NCBI GenBank assembly: GCA_019359395.1 | Contig: JAHHHK010000010.1 | Span: forward strand, 175,894-234,328 | From: Komarekiella atlantica HA4396-MV6 | Lineage (GTDB): Bacteria; Cyanobacteriota; Cyanobacteriia; Cyanobacteriales; Nostocaceae | Length of the DNA stretch: 58,435 nt | Direction of reading: 5' to 3' | Shown here: one piece after another, positions 24,986 through 34,660 of the stretch | How positions within the stretch are numbered: the first letter of the stretch is position 1 | Layout: every line of letters starts with the position of its first letter | Position numbers and translations under genes: made by a program | Notes under the pieces: model-generated | The model's database searches: none | Told to the model about the DNA's origin: nothing | The model's input: only the letters and a program-made list of their open reading frames with translations

Positions 24986-27900
24986 TTGATTGAGGAAGTG
25001 ATCTCAAAATATCTACAATTTCACAAGCACGATAGTGAAGATGAAATCATGGCTGCTTCTAAAGTTGAAGCTGTTTTAGCACAGTTGCAAGATGAAGTGA
25101 GCAACTGTGAGAAGTCCCTGCTCAAGCTCATACAAGTGAAAAAAATTATGGTTGAAAATGCACCTATAAGCACCAAAGCCACTACACAAAGGCAACAAAG
25201 CCATATTGCGATTATCGGCATGGCTTCGATATTCCCGCAATCCAAAAATTTACAAGAATATTGGGAAAAGATTGTTCAAAAAGTTGATTGTATTACTGAT
25301 GTGCCCCTTTCGCGTTGGAGTATAGAAGATTATTACGATCCCAACCCCAGAACACCTGATAAAACCTACTGTAAACGAGGCGGATTTATCCCCGAAATTG
25401 ACTTTAATCCGCTGGAATTTGGGCTTCCACCCAACATATTGGAAGTCACAGATATTTCGCAGTTGTTAGGTTTAGTTGTTGCTAAAGCAGCAATTGAAGA
25501 TGCGGGTTACGGCGAATCCCGACAGTTTAATCGCCAACGCACTGGAGTGATTTTGGGTGCAGCAACAGGAAGGCAGTTAGCGGTTCCATTGGGTGCAAGA
25601 TTGCAGTATCCGGTTTGGGAAAAAGTCCTCAAAAGCAGCGGCTTATCCGATGAAGATACGCAAAAAATTGTCGAGAAAATCAAAAGTGCATATGTGCAAT
25701 GGGAAGAAAACGCCTTCCCCGGAATGCTAGCTAACGTAGTTGCTGGACGAATTGCCAATCGCTTGGATTTAGGGGGAACTAACTGTGTAGTAGATGCCGC
25801 CTGCGCTAGTTCATTGAGTGCTCTTAAAATGGCTGTGAGTGAGCTAACCGAGCATCGAGCCGATATGATGCTGACTGGCGGTGTTGACACTGACAACTCG
25901 ATTTTTGCCTATATGTGTTTTAGCAAAACTCCTGCTGTTTCTCCAGGCCAGAATGTTAAACCTTTCGATGCCGAATCTGATGGGATGATGATGGGTGAAG
26001 GTGTCGGCATGTTGGTGCTGAAGCGCCTTGAGGATGCCGAGCGAGATAATGACCGAATTTATGCAGTCATCAAAGGTATTGGTACTTCTAGCGACGGTCG
26101 TTATAAAAGCATCTATGCGCCAAGTTCAGAAGGTCAAGTCAAAGCCTTGCATCGTGCTTATGAAGATGCAGGATTTTCGCCTGCAAGTGTGAGTTTAGTT
26201 GAAGCACACGGTACAGGCACGATGGTAGGAGATCCAACTGAATTCTTATCTATAAAAGAGGTTTTTGGCGAAAACAATCCCAGGAAACAATATATTGCCC
26301 TAGGAACTGTCAAATCACAGATTGGACATACAAAAGCGGCCGCGGGTGCAGCGAGTTTGATCAAAACAGCTTTGGCTTTACACCACAAAGTATTGCCACC
26401 AACAATTAACATCACCAAACCGCACCCAAAACTGAAAATTGATAGCTCTCCATTTTATTTAAATACAGAAACCAGACCTTGGATTCACGCCGATGACCAA
26501 CCAAGACGTGCAGGGGTAAGTTCTTTTGGTTTTGGTGGCACAAATTATCATGTTGTCCTAGAAGAATATAAAAGCTCCCGCCTCGCGTCTCCCAAAGAAA
26601 AAGCGTCACTTTCCAAAACAGCGGTAGCAGCTTATCGTTTACACAACAGTTCCCAGCAAGTACTTTTATTTGCACCAACACCTGAGCAGTTATTATCGCG
26701 TGCTCAAGAAGTTCAACTTCAATTGCAATCCGATACAGGACAACGCAATTATGCAGAACTGATTTCAGCGTGTAAATCTTTAGAAATTCCTGTCGCCAAT
26801 GCCAGAGTTGGGTTTGTTGCTGATTCTCTCGCACAGGCTTGTAACTTGTTGCAAACAAGTATTGAGTGGCTGACAAACAAACCGCAAGCAGAATCCTGGG
26901 AACATCCTCAAGGAATTTACTACCGCAAAACTGGGATGACGACAAAAGGTAAGGTAGTAGCGCTGTTTTCTGGACAAGGTTCGCAATACTTGGAAATGGG
27001 TCGGGAAATCTTGGTAAACTTCCCTGACTTGCAGCAGATTTATGCTGAAATAGATAGTTTGTTGCGCCAAGACGGTTTGCACCCCCTTTCAGAGGTCGTT
27101 TTCCCTGCTCCTGTGTTCGATTCAAATCAAAAGGCTGCTCAGTTAGAAAGATTACAACTAACAGAATATGCACAGCCGGCGATCGCAGCTTTCAGCGTTG
27201 GTCTGTACAAGCTATTGCAACAAGCTGGATTTAAACCAGATTTTGTCGCCGGACATAGCTTTGGAGAACTAACAGCTTTGTGGGCTGCGGGTGTTTTGAG
27301 TGAAGAAGATTACTTCTTCCTGGTCAAAGCTAGGGGTCAAGCTATGGCTGCACCCAATCCCCAATTTGATGCGGGAGCTATGCTGGCGGTAAAAGGGGAT
27401 GTTAGTCAAGTTACAGAACTAATCAAGAATTTTCCTCAAGTTACCATTGCTAACTTAAATTCCCATCATCAAGTAGTTTTGGCAGGAACAAAAGTTGAAA
27501 TTGCCAAAGTGCAGGAAATTCTGAAAACTCAAGGGTTCTCCACCGTTTTGCTGGGAGTTTCGGCGGCTTTTCATACACCATTAGTGGCTCATGCACAGAA
27601 ACCTTTTGCCAAAGCAATTGAGAAAGTTACTTTCAAACAGCCACAAATTCCGGTTTATACCAATGTCACAGGAAAGCCTTATCCAAGCGAGCCGCAAGTC
27701 ATTCAAAAAGTCCTCAAAGAACATCTGAGAAATCAGGTATTGTTTAAGCAGGAGATTGAAAATATTTATGCTGAGGGCGGTTCTTGCTTTATCGAATTTG
27801 GGCCGCGAAGTATTCTCACAAGTTTGGTAAAAGATATCCTGAGCGATCGCCCTCACATAGCTGTGGCTTTAAATGCTAATTCTTCCAAAGATAGCGATCG

Positions 27901-30379
27901 CACTCTTCGAGAAGCTGTTGTGCAATTGCGCGTCGCGGGCTTAGCTTTACTCAACTTTGATCCCTATCAATTGGAGAGCCAAATCTCAGAAGTCTCCCCA
28001 CAACTCTTAAATGTCCGCTTAGATAGCACTAACTATGTGTCTGAGAAAACGAAGCAGTCCTTTGAAAAAGCGCTGCAAAATGGGCATCAAGTGAAATTAC
28101 CCGTCAGCAACGGTAAGAAACCAACAATATTTATCGAAGATATAGCAACAAACCTCTTGACGACGCCAAATCCTACGGTGGAAATGTCGCCTAGGTTGCT
28201 GGCTGACAACGGTGCTGGCTCCTCAATGCGCTGGCTAACTAATCAGTTTGAACCAATAGAGAACAAAGCAGTTAACGGTGGAGCGAATGTGAACAACGAG
28301 CAATCAGAGGAACTGGATATCAATCCTCCGCAACCAAGTTCAGAAAATTCCCAAAGAGCTATAGACAGTTTAGAGTACACCCTGATCGAGTTCAATCGTC
28401 ATCAACGTAGCGTCTTGCAGGTTCACGAGCAATCTTTGAAGCATCAGACAGAATATACCAAAACCTTTTTCCAACTAATGCAGCAACAGCAATCGTTGTG
28501 GGGAAATGGTAAATTCACTGAGCAACAAGCGCAAACGCAGCAACTTGCACTTTCTAGTTCAGAGCGCAGTATCATGCGGTTTCACGATCATCAAGCTGAG
28601 ACTCTACGTGTTCATGAAGAATATCTGAACTATCAGCAGGAATATACTAAAAACTTCTTTCAATTGCTTCAACAACAGTACAAGCAGCAGCTTCTTGGTA
28701 ATGTCACTAACTACCATGCTGTCTCTGCGCCTCCACTGCTGCAAGAAGATCAATCTGTTTTGGTTGTAGAGAACAACGGCTTTAACACCAACTCAGAGCT
28801 AATTTCAACTAATGATGATGGTGTAAATCATCAACCAAAACCAGTCCATGACCAGACTGCGATCGCTACAGTCGCCCCTGTAATCCCAGCAACCATTGAT
28901 GATGGTGCAAATCATCAACCAAAACCAGTCCATAACCAGACTGCGATCGCCACAGTCGCCCCTGTAACACCAACAAACATTGATCAAGCTACCCTGAGTC
29001 AAACTCTGCTCAATGTCATTAGTGACAAGACCGGCTACCCAATAGAAATGCTGGAAATGGACATGGACATGGAGGCAGATTTGGGGATTGATTCCATCAA
29101 ACGTGTGGAAATCTTAGGGGCACTACAAGAAATGTACCCCGATTTGCCCAAGGGGAATGTAGAAGAACTAGGAGAATTACGTACAATCGGTCAAGTTGTA
29201 GAGTATCTCCAATCCCGCACACCAAGCATTTCTTCGGAAGTCCAAAATTTAGCCGCCAATCAACTAGAAGAATCTTCCCAATCCCCAGTCAACGAAATCG
29301 TCGTAGCATTCAGCACAGAAACAGAAATAGCAATAGCAACAACTAATGATGCAGACTTGAGTCAAACCTTGTTAACCATCACTAGTGATAAAACAGGTTA
29401 TCCAGTAGAGATGCTAGAGCTAGATATGGATATGGAGGCGGACTTGGGGATTGACTCCATCAAACGAGTGGAAATCTTGGGGGCGATGCAAGAAATGTAC
29501 CCCAATTTGCCCAAGGGGAATGTCGAAGATTTGGGAGAACTACGCACCATTGGTCAAATTGTCGATTATCTCCAACAGTTAGTTGGTGGTGAAAAAAAAA
29601 AGTCTGAGCCAGAGTTTGAGCAGCAGCCACCTCAAATAATCCAGAATATACCCCGTTGTCCAGTCAAACTCAAAACCCTACCGCCGTCAGATTATTTGGA
29701 TTTTAGTTTATCAGAGGGATACATCGGCTTAATCACAGATGATGGTTCCCTCACTACTTCTAAATTGGCTCATTCTCTGATTGAACAAGGCTGGAAAGTG
29801 GTGGTTTTAAGTTTTCCCCAATCGCTGATTCCCCAGCGATCGCCTTTAACCGAGGGTATGACTCGCGTCACCTTGGAGAACTTGAGTGAAGAACATCTTC
29901 AACAACAATTGCAGGCGATCGCTACTCACTACGGTGCAATTGGGGCTTTTATCCACCTACATCCTATATTTACAACACATACTGGGACAGTTCCCTATTT
30001 GGAACCAGAAAAGGCGATCGTCAAGCATGTGTTTTTGATCGCAAAACATCTCAAACAATCGTTAAATGAAGCGGCGCGTTATGGACGTAGTTGTTTTTGC
30101 ACTGTAGCTCATCTCGATGGAGCGTTTGGGTTGGAATACAAGGTCAACTTTGGTGCGATCGGCGCTGGTTTATTTGGATTAACCAAAACCCTGAGATGGG
30201 AATGGCCAAAAGTATTTACGCGTGCGCTCGACTTGAGTCCTAATTTAGATCCCAAGCAATCAGCACAACACATTCTTGCTGAACTTCACGACCCAAATCT
30301 TTATATTAGTGAAGTTGCTTACGGTTCACAGGGACGAGTCACCCTCGTTGCTAATAACAAGATTGTCATTAGTCATTAG
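24986..30379 (+). CDS. HglE/PfaA-like synthase: KS-AT-ACP-ACP-partial KR
   Basis: A 1797-aa iterative type I PKS/PUFA-synthase-like protein. KS at about 73-530 with catalytic Cys273 (DAACASS), EAHGTGT and GHTKAAAG; AT at about 655-965 with Ser758 (GHSFGE). A Gln-rich linker with two related helices (about 1126-1172 and 1192-1238) and a 28-residue tandem duplication (28814-28981) leads to two ACPs whose phosphopantetheine serines are Ser1370 and Ser1491 (both GIDSIKR). The C-terminus (about 1570-1797) looks like the structural half of a ketoreductase only; the catalytic half is in the gene at 31342. It follows the HglE/PfaA pattern. Start: TTG 24986 or, more likely, ATG 25049, which has GAAG upstream. 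Confidence 0.93.
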   Translation: MIEEVISKYLQFHKHDSEDEIMAASKVEAVLAQLQDEVSNCEKSLLKLIQVKKIMVENAPISTKATTQRQQSHIAIIGMASIFPQSKNLQEYWEKIVQKVDCITDVPLSRWSIEDYYDPNPRTPDKTYCKRGGFIPEIDFNPLEFGLPPNILEVTDISQLLGLVVAKAAIEDAGYGESRQFNRQRTGVILGAATGRQLAVPLGARLQYPVWEKVLKSSGLSDEDTQKIVEKIKSAYVQWEENAFPGMLANVVAGRIANRLDLGGTNCVVDAACASSLSALKMAVSELTEHRADMMLTGGVDTDNSIFAYMCFSKTPAVSPGQNVKPFDAESDGMMMGEGVGMLVLKRLEDAERDNDRIYAVIKGIGTSSDGRYKSIYAPSSEGQVKALHRAYEDAGFSPASVSLVEAHGTGTMVGDPTEFLSIKEVFGENNPRKQYIALGTVKSQIGHTKAAAGAASLIKTALALHHKVLPPTINITKPHPKLKIDSSPFYLNTETRPWIHADDQPRRAGVSSFGFGGTNYHVVLEEYKSSRLASPKEKASLSKTAVAAYRLHNSSQQVLLFAPTPEQLLSRAQEVQLQLQSDTGQRNYAELISACKSLEIPVANARVGFVADSLAQACNLLQTSIEWLTNKPQAESWEHPQGIYYRKTGMTTKGKVVALFSGQGSQYLEMGREILVNFPDLQQIYAEIDSLLRQDGLHPLSEVVFPAPVFDSNQKAAQLERLQLTEYAQPAIAAFSVGLYKLLQQAGFKPDFVAGHSFGELTALWAAGVLSEEDYFFLVKARGQAMAAPNPQFDAGAMLAVKGDVSQVTELIKNFPQVTIANLNSHHQVVLAGTKVEIAKVQEILKTQGFSTVLLGVSAAFHTPLVAHAQKPFAKAIEKVTFKQPQIPVYTNVTGKPYPSEPQVIQKVLKEHLRNQVLFKQEIENIYAEGGSCFIEFGPRSILTSLVKDILSDRPHIAVALNANSSKDSDRTLREAVVQLRVAGLALLNFDPYQLESQISEVSPQLLNVRLDSTNYVSEKTKQSFEKALQNGHQVKLPVSNGKKPTIFIEDIATNLLTTPNPTVEMSPRLLADNGAGSSMRWLTNQFEPIENKAVNGGANVNNEQSEELDINPPQPSSENSQRAIDSLEYTLIEFNRHQRSVLQVHEQSLKHQTEYTKTFFQLMQQQQSLWGNGKFTEQQAQTQQLALSSSERSIMRFHDHQAETLRVHEEYLNYQQEYTKNFFQLLQQQYKQQLLGNVTNYHAVSAPPLLQEDQSVLVVENNGFNTNSELISTNDDGVNHQPKPVHDQTAIATVAPVIPATIDDGANHQPKPVHNQTAIATVAPVTPTNIDQATLSQTLLNVISDKTGYPIEMLEMDMDMEADLGIDSIKRVEILGALQEMYPDLPKGNVEELGELRTIGQVVEYLQSRTPSISSEVQNLAANQLEESSQSPVNEIVVAFSTETEIAIATTNDADLSQTLLTITSDKTGYPVEMLELDMDMEADLGIDSIKRVEILGAMQEMYPNLPKGNVEDLGELRTIGQIVDYLQQLVGGEKKKSEPEFEQQPPQIIQNIPRCPVKLKTLPPSDYLDFSLSEGYIGLITDDGSLTTSKLAHSLIEQGWKVVVLSFPQSLIPQRSPLTEGMTRVTLENLSEEHLQQQLQAIATHYGAIGAFIHLHPIFTTHTGTVPYLEPEKAIVKHVFLIAKHLKQSLNEAARYGRSCFCTVAHLDGAFGLEYKVNFGAIGAGLFGLTKTLRWEWPKVFTRALDLSPNLDPKQSAQHILAELHDPNLYISEVAYGSQGRVTLVANNKIVISH
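28814..28981 (+). repeat. in-frame tandem duplication, 2 x 84 bp
   Basis: Two 84-bp copies (28814-28897 and 28898-28981) differ at only a few positions and each carries a HIP1 site. They encode two copies of a 28-residue linker (DDGxNHQPKPVHxQTAIATV...) just before the first ACP. The frame is kept. This could change linker length by slippage. Confidence 0.9.
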
Positions 30380-30503
30380 TCCTTTGCAATACACATGACT
30401 AATAACAACCTTCAATGCATAACACCAATTCTCAAAAATAGAGCAACAGATTTAAAGAAACTAACCATTCACTTACAACTAAACCCAAAGTCGAGGTACG
30501 AAA

Positions 30504-31289
30504 GTGTCAGTATTCACAGGAAAAGTCGTTTTAGTAACTGGAGGAAGTTCAGGAATTGGTAGAGCTTCTGCACTAGCATTTGCTAGAGAAGGAGCAAAGG
30601 TTGTCGTTGCTGATGTGGATGTTATAAATGGTGAAGATACAGTTAGCAAGATTGAGATAGCTAACGGAGAAGCTATTTTTGTTAAAACTGACGTTAGTAA
30701 AGCAGTCGAGGTTAAGCAACTCATCAAAAAAACTGTTGATACCTATGGAGGACTCAATTGTGCATTCAACAATGCTGGTATTTTAGGAAATAGTAGCTCA
30801 ACGGCCGCCTGTACTGAAGAAAACTGGGATCGAGTGCTCAACATCAATCTTAAGAGCGTGTGGTTGTGCATGAAATACGAGATTCCTTATATGCGAGAAC
30901 AAGGCGGCGGAGTCATTCTTAACATGTCTTCAATAGCAGGTTTTGGCGGTGGTTTACAACGTTTTCCCGCCTACACGGTTAGTAAGTATGGCGTTATTGG
31001 ACTCACTAAAACAGCGGCTCTAGAATATGCAAAAGTGGGTATCCGTATCAATGCATTGTGTCCTGGATTTATCCACAATACACCATTGTTTGAAAGCCAA
31101 ATTTCTCAAAATTCTGATTTTCGGGAAGTGGCAATTAATCAAATACCTATAGGGCGTTGGGGAACCCCAGAAGAAATTGCTGATATTGCAGTTTTTTTAT
31201 GTTCAGATAAAGCTTCCTTTATTACTGGACACGCGATGGTCGTAGATGGTGCTGGCAGTATGTCTAGACATGTAATTTTGAATAAATAA
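30504..31289 (+). CDS. short-chain dehydrogenase/reductase, inserted between KR halves
   Basis: A 261-aa classical SDR. Cofactor motif TGGSSGIG (residues 12-19), Asp after the second strand (VVVADVD), NNAG at about 88-91, catalytic Ser in MSSIAG and YxxxK as YTVSK. The Asp at the end of the second strand suggests NAD(H). It begins with GTG at 30504 after GAGG. It lies between the two genes that together make one PfaA-type ketoreductase, so it may reduce a keto group on the acyl chain or act on a free intermediate. 125 bp separate it from the synthase gene and 52 bp from the next. Confidence 0.92.
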   Translation: MSVFTGKVVLVTGGSSGIGRASALAFAREGAKVVVADVDVINGEDTVSKIEIANGEAIFVKTDVSKAVEVKQLIKKTVDTYGGLNCAFNNAGILGNSSSTAACTEENWDRVLNINLKSVWLCMKYEIPYMREQGGGVILNMSSIAGFGGGLQRFPAYTVSKYGVIGLTKTAALEYAKVGIRINALCPGFIHNTPLFESQISQNSDFREVAINQIPIGRWGTPEEIADIAVFLCSDKASFITGHAMVVDGAGSMSRHVILNK

Positions 31290-31341
31290 TCACTGCAAGC
31301 ATCTATTTATTAGTAAACTATCTACTCAAATATGAGTATTT

Positions 31342-33081
31342 ATGACAAAAATAGCGCAACTTAGCCCATCATCTGTATTTGTCGTAAGCGGCGGTGCAAA
31401 AGGCATTACGGCTCAATGTACTATTAAATTGGCACAGCACCAACCATGTAAGTTTATTCTCCTTGGTCGTTCTGAAATTTTAGAAACTGAGCCAGATTTT
31501 GCTCAGAATTGTTTTGAAGAATCTGTATTAAAAAAACGCATTATGGAGAATCTTCTTACCCAAGGAGAAAAGCCCACACCTATGAGTGTGCAAAAAGTCT
31601 ATAACCAGATTACCTCTAGCCGCGAAATTAAAAAAACCCTATCTTCAATTCAACAAACAGGAGCAGAAGCAGAATATATTAGCGTTGATGTTACAGATGT
31701 AGTGGCTTTACAGGATAAACTAGCTACTACTGAAAAACGCCTAGGTATGATTACAGGAATCATCCACGGCGCAGGAAATTTAGCTGATAAGTTAATTGAA
31801 AAGAAAACAGAACAAGATTTTGAAAAAGTTTATAATGCGAAAGTTAAAGGTTTAGAAAATCTCTTATCTTGCATCCCACCTAATCAAATTCAGCATTTAG
31901 TTTTGTTTTCTTCAGTAACAGGTTTTTATGGAAATATCGGTCAAACCGATTATGCGATCGCCAATGAAATTCTTAATAAATCAGCCCATTTGTTGAAGCA
32001 ATATTATCCACAATCTCATGTAGTGGCAATTAATTGGGGAGGATGGGATAGTGGGATGGTGACTCCAGAACTTAAAAAAGCTTTTGCTGAACGGGGAATA
32101 GATATTATTCCTGTAGAAGTTGGCACACAAATGTTAGTTAATGAACTGCATTCTGCTCATCACGCAACTACACAAGTTGTGATAGGTAATCCAATTGTTC
32201 CACCTCCCACACCGATAGATTCAGAACTGAAAAGCTATCAGATTCGACGACGGATCACACTTGAGAATAATCCCTTTTTGCTCGATCATGTGATTGCTGG
32301 TTATCCAGTATTGCCAGCTACCTGTGCAATGTCATGGATGATAAATGCCTGTGAAGAAATCTATCCGGGTTATCGATGTTTCAGTTGTAGAGAATTCAAA
32401 GTTTTAAAAGGGATTACTTTCAATCACACTCTGGCTAATGAACACATTTTAGAAGTGCAAGAAATTTCTAAAATAGATGCTCAAGAAATTGAATTTCGGA
32501 CTACAATTTTGAGTAAAACACCAGAAGGAAAAACCCACTATCACTTTAGTGCTTTTATTAAACTTCTGAGAAAAATACCTGCTGCACCAATTTATGATGC
32601 AGTAGATCTAACAGAAGATAAAATTATTACTAATACTGGTAAATCTTTTTATCAAAATGGAGAGTCAACCTTATTTCACGGGCCAGCTTTTCAGCAAATC
32701 ACCAAAGTTTTAAACATTAGTTCTGAAAAAATTACTGCGGAATGCCTTTGGACAGCGATAGAAGATCGGCAGCAAGGACAGTTTCCTGTTCACTGGGTTA
32801 ACCCTTACACAACTGATTTAAGTACGCAACCGTTATGGATTTGGTTGAACCATTTTCATCAGGAAGTTTGTTTACCTGGACAGTTAAATAAATATGAACA
32901 ATTTGCACTTATACCATGCAATGAACCTTTTTACGTTTCTTGTGAAATCAAAGCAAAAACAGATACAAGCTTAACTGCCGATTTCATTATCCATAATCTT
33001 CAAGGACAAGTATACTCACGTATTCTAAGAGCCAAAGCCGTTATTTGGCCGATGCAATCACTTAAGCGCAATCATTCTTAA
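31342..33081 (+). CDS. HglD/PfaA-C-like protein: catalytic KR half plus dehydratase
   Basis: A 579-aa protein. The N-terminus is a ketoreductase catalytic domain: VVSGGAKGITA (residues 14-24), LLGRS, FSSVTG and the Tyr in DYAIANE. After about residue 295 a hot-dog dehydratase follows with the canonical HVIAGYPVLP (HxxxGxxxxP) motif and, further on, FHGPAFQ. It matches the C-terminal part of PfaA-type synthases and HglD-like proteins; the matching structural half of the KR is at the end of the protein encoded at 24986. It probably performs reduction and dehydration on the ACP-bound chain. ATG start. Confidence 0.88.
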   Translation: MTKIAQLSPSSVFVVSGGAKGITAQCTIKLAQHQPCKFILLGRSEILETEPDFAQNCFEESVLKKRIMENLLTQGEKPTPMSVQKVYNQITSSREIKKTLSSIQQTGAEAEYISVDVTDVVALQDKLATTEKRLGMITGIIHGAGNLADKLIEKKTEQDFEKVYNAKVKGLENLLSCIPPNQIQHLVLFSSVTGFYGNIGQTDYAIANEILNKSAHLLKQYYPQSHVVAINWGGWDSGMVTPELKKAFAERGIDIIPVEVGTQMLVNELHSAHHATTQVVIGNPIVPPPTPIDSELKSYQIRRRITLENNPFLLDHVIAGYPVLPATCAMSWMINACEEIYPGYRCFSCREFKVLKGITFNHTLANEHILEVQEISKIDAQEIEFRTTILSKTPEGKTHYHFSAFIKLLRKIPAAPIYDAVDLTEDKIITNTGKSFYQNGESTLFHGPAFQQITKVLNISSEKITAECLWTAIEDRQQGQFPVHWVNPYTTDLSTQPLWIWLNHFHQEVCLPGQLNKYEQFALIPCNEPFYVSCEIKAKTDTSLTADFIIHNLQGQVYSRILRAKAVIWPMQSLKRNHS

Positions 33082-33091
33082 GCACTTTTAA

Positions 33092-33275
33092 CAGTTATCA
33101 GTAAACGGTAAACAGTAAACATAACTGGGTTTAAGGAGAACCACTAAGGGGGCGACTACTTTCAACTGAAAACTAATAACTCAAAGCCGATTAGTGGCAA
33201 GCTCTATCTAGCAGGTTTAAACCCCCCACCATACCCCTTAATAACTGTTTACTGTTTACTATTTACTGTTTACTG
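33092..33275. repeat. intergenic element with inverted GTAAACAGTAAAC arms inside the operon
   Basis: The left arm (33092-33127, CAGTAAAC-type units) and the right arm (33240-33275, GTTTACTGTTTAC units) are inverse copies around about 110 bp that include G/C-rich CCCCCCACC. It fills the 220-bp gap between two synthase genes, an unusually large gap for this operon. It could fold in the mRNA or hold a promoter. Confidence 0.6.
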
Positions 33276-33301
33276 CCTAGTAGATGAGGAGAATATAACT
33301 A

Positions 33302-34660
33302 ATGGAAAAAATTGCAATTATTGGATTATCGTGCCTCTTTCCTGATGCGACAAACCCTGAGCAATTTTGGCAGAATATTACTGAACAAAAAGATTCAATA
33401 TCATCATTGACTGTTGAAGAAATGGGATTAGATCCCAGCATATTTTATGATTCAGTTAAAGGACAGCCAGAAAAAATATATTCTCTAAAGGGTGGATTCA
33501 TTCGCAATTTTAAGTTTGATGCTGATGAATATAATTTGCCATCAAGTTTTTTAGAAAGTTTGGATGATACCTTTAAATGGTCACTTTATGCTGCTAAACA
33601 AGCGATTGAGCAGAGTGGTTATGCAGGAAAATCTGTTCTCTCAAAATGTGGCGTTATTTTGGGGACTCTATCCTTACCAACCAAATCGTCTAATCAATTG
33701 TTAGCACCAATTTATCAGCAAACGATTGAATCTGCGATCGCAGAACTTTTACAACAAGATTTTCGTTTAGCTGCTCTACCAACCGCAGCGAAAGCGTCTC
33801 CATATAATGCTATGGTATCAGGCTTTCCGGCAGCCTTAATTGCCAAAGCTTTTGCTCTATCTAGTACCCATTTTTGTATAGATGCTGCTTGTTCTTCAGC
33901 ATTTTATGCGATTAAATTAGCATCACATTATCTGTGGTCACGCAAAGCTGATTTGATGTTAGCTGGAGCTATTAGCTGTTCAGATCCGCTGTTTTTGAGG
34001 ATGTTATTTTCTGGTATTCAAGGTTATCCAGAAAATGATATCAGCCGCCCCTTAGACAAATCATCTAGAGGATTAATTACATCCGAAGGGATTGGCATGG
34101 TCATGTTGAAACGATATAATGATGCCATCAGAGATGGTGATAAAATTTTAGCAACTATCTGCGGAAATGGGCTTTCTAATGATGGGAAAGGTAAGCATCT
34201 GCTTAGCCCTAATTCTAAAGGACAAATACTAGCTTTTGAGAGAGCTTACACTGAGGCAAAACTCAATCCAAAAGCAATTGATTATATGGAGTGTCATGCT
34301 ACTGGCACTTTATTAGGAGATACTACCGAATTCAACTCTATAGAAACCTTTTTTCCCCCACACCAAGCAGCACCTTTAGTTGGTTCTACTAAAGCTAATG
34401 TTGGTCACTTACTAGTTGCTGCTGGTATGGTTAGCTTGACTAAGACGATTTTAAGCATGTCTTATGGCGTGATTCCACCAACTATTAATGTTACTGATCC
34501 TTTAGGTTCTGAGGATAGTATAATTTCCGCCAAAAATATTGTAAGAACTACCACAACATGGCCAAATAATATAGCCACTAAACGTGCCGCGTTAAGTGCT
34601 TTTGGCTTTGGTGGAACTAATTCCCATTTAATTCTTGAACAAGGAAACATAGTAAAATGA
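33302..34660 (+). CDS. stand-alone 3-oxoacyl-ACP synthase (KS), HglC/PfaC-like
   Basis: A 452-aa ketosynthase. Catalytic Cys197 lies in DAACSSA; the two histidines are in ECHATGT and NVGHLL. The N-terminal KIAIIGLSCLFPDA and C-terminal FGFGGTNSHLILEQ are typical. It resembles the first ketosynthase of PfaC. The stop overlaps the start of the next gene by ATGA, so the KS and the chain-length-factor protein are translationally coupled, as expected for a KS/CLF heterodimer. The upstream leader has GAGGAG 10 nt before the ATG. It probably elongates the chain on the synthase ACPs. Confidence 0.93.
   Translation: MEKIAIIGLSCLFPDATNPEQFWQNITEQKDSISSLTVEEMGLDPSIFYDSVKGQPEKIYSLKGGFIRNFKFDADEYNLPSSFLESLDDTFKWSLYAAKQAIEQSGYAGKSVLSKCGVILGTLSLPTKSSNQLLAPIYQQTIESAIAELLQQDFRLAALPTAAKASPYNAMVSGFPAALIAKAFALSSTHFCIDAACSSAFYAIKLASHYLWSRKADLMLAGAISCSDPLFLRMLFSGIQGYPENDISRPLDKSSRGLITSEGIGMVMLKRYNDAIRDGDKILATICGNGLSNDGKGKHLLSPNSKGQILAFERAYTEAKLNPKAIDYMECHATGTLLGDTTEFNSIETFFPPHQAAPLVGSTKANVGHLLVAAGMVSLTKTILSMSYGVIPPTINVTDPLGSEDSIISAKNIVRTTTTWPNNIATKRAALSAFGFGGTNSHLILEQGNIVK

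Noticed and set aside
26412-27173. 253-codon frame on the minus strand inside the synthase gene
   Set aside because: It lies opposite the KS-AT linker and AT domain, whose motifs are intact; it shows no family features and is a shadow frame.
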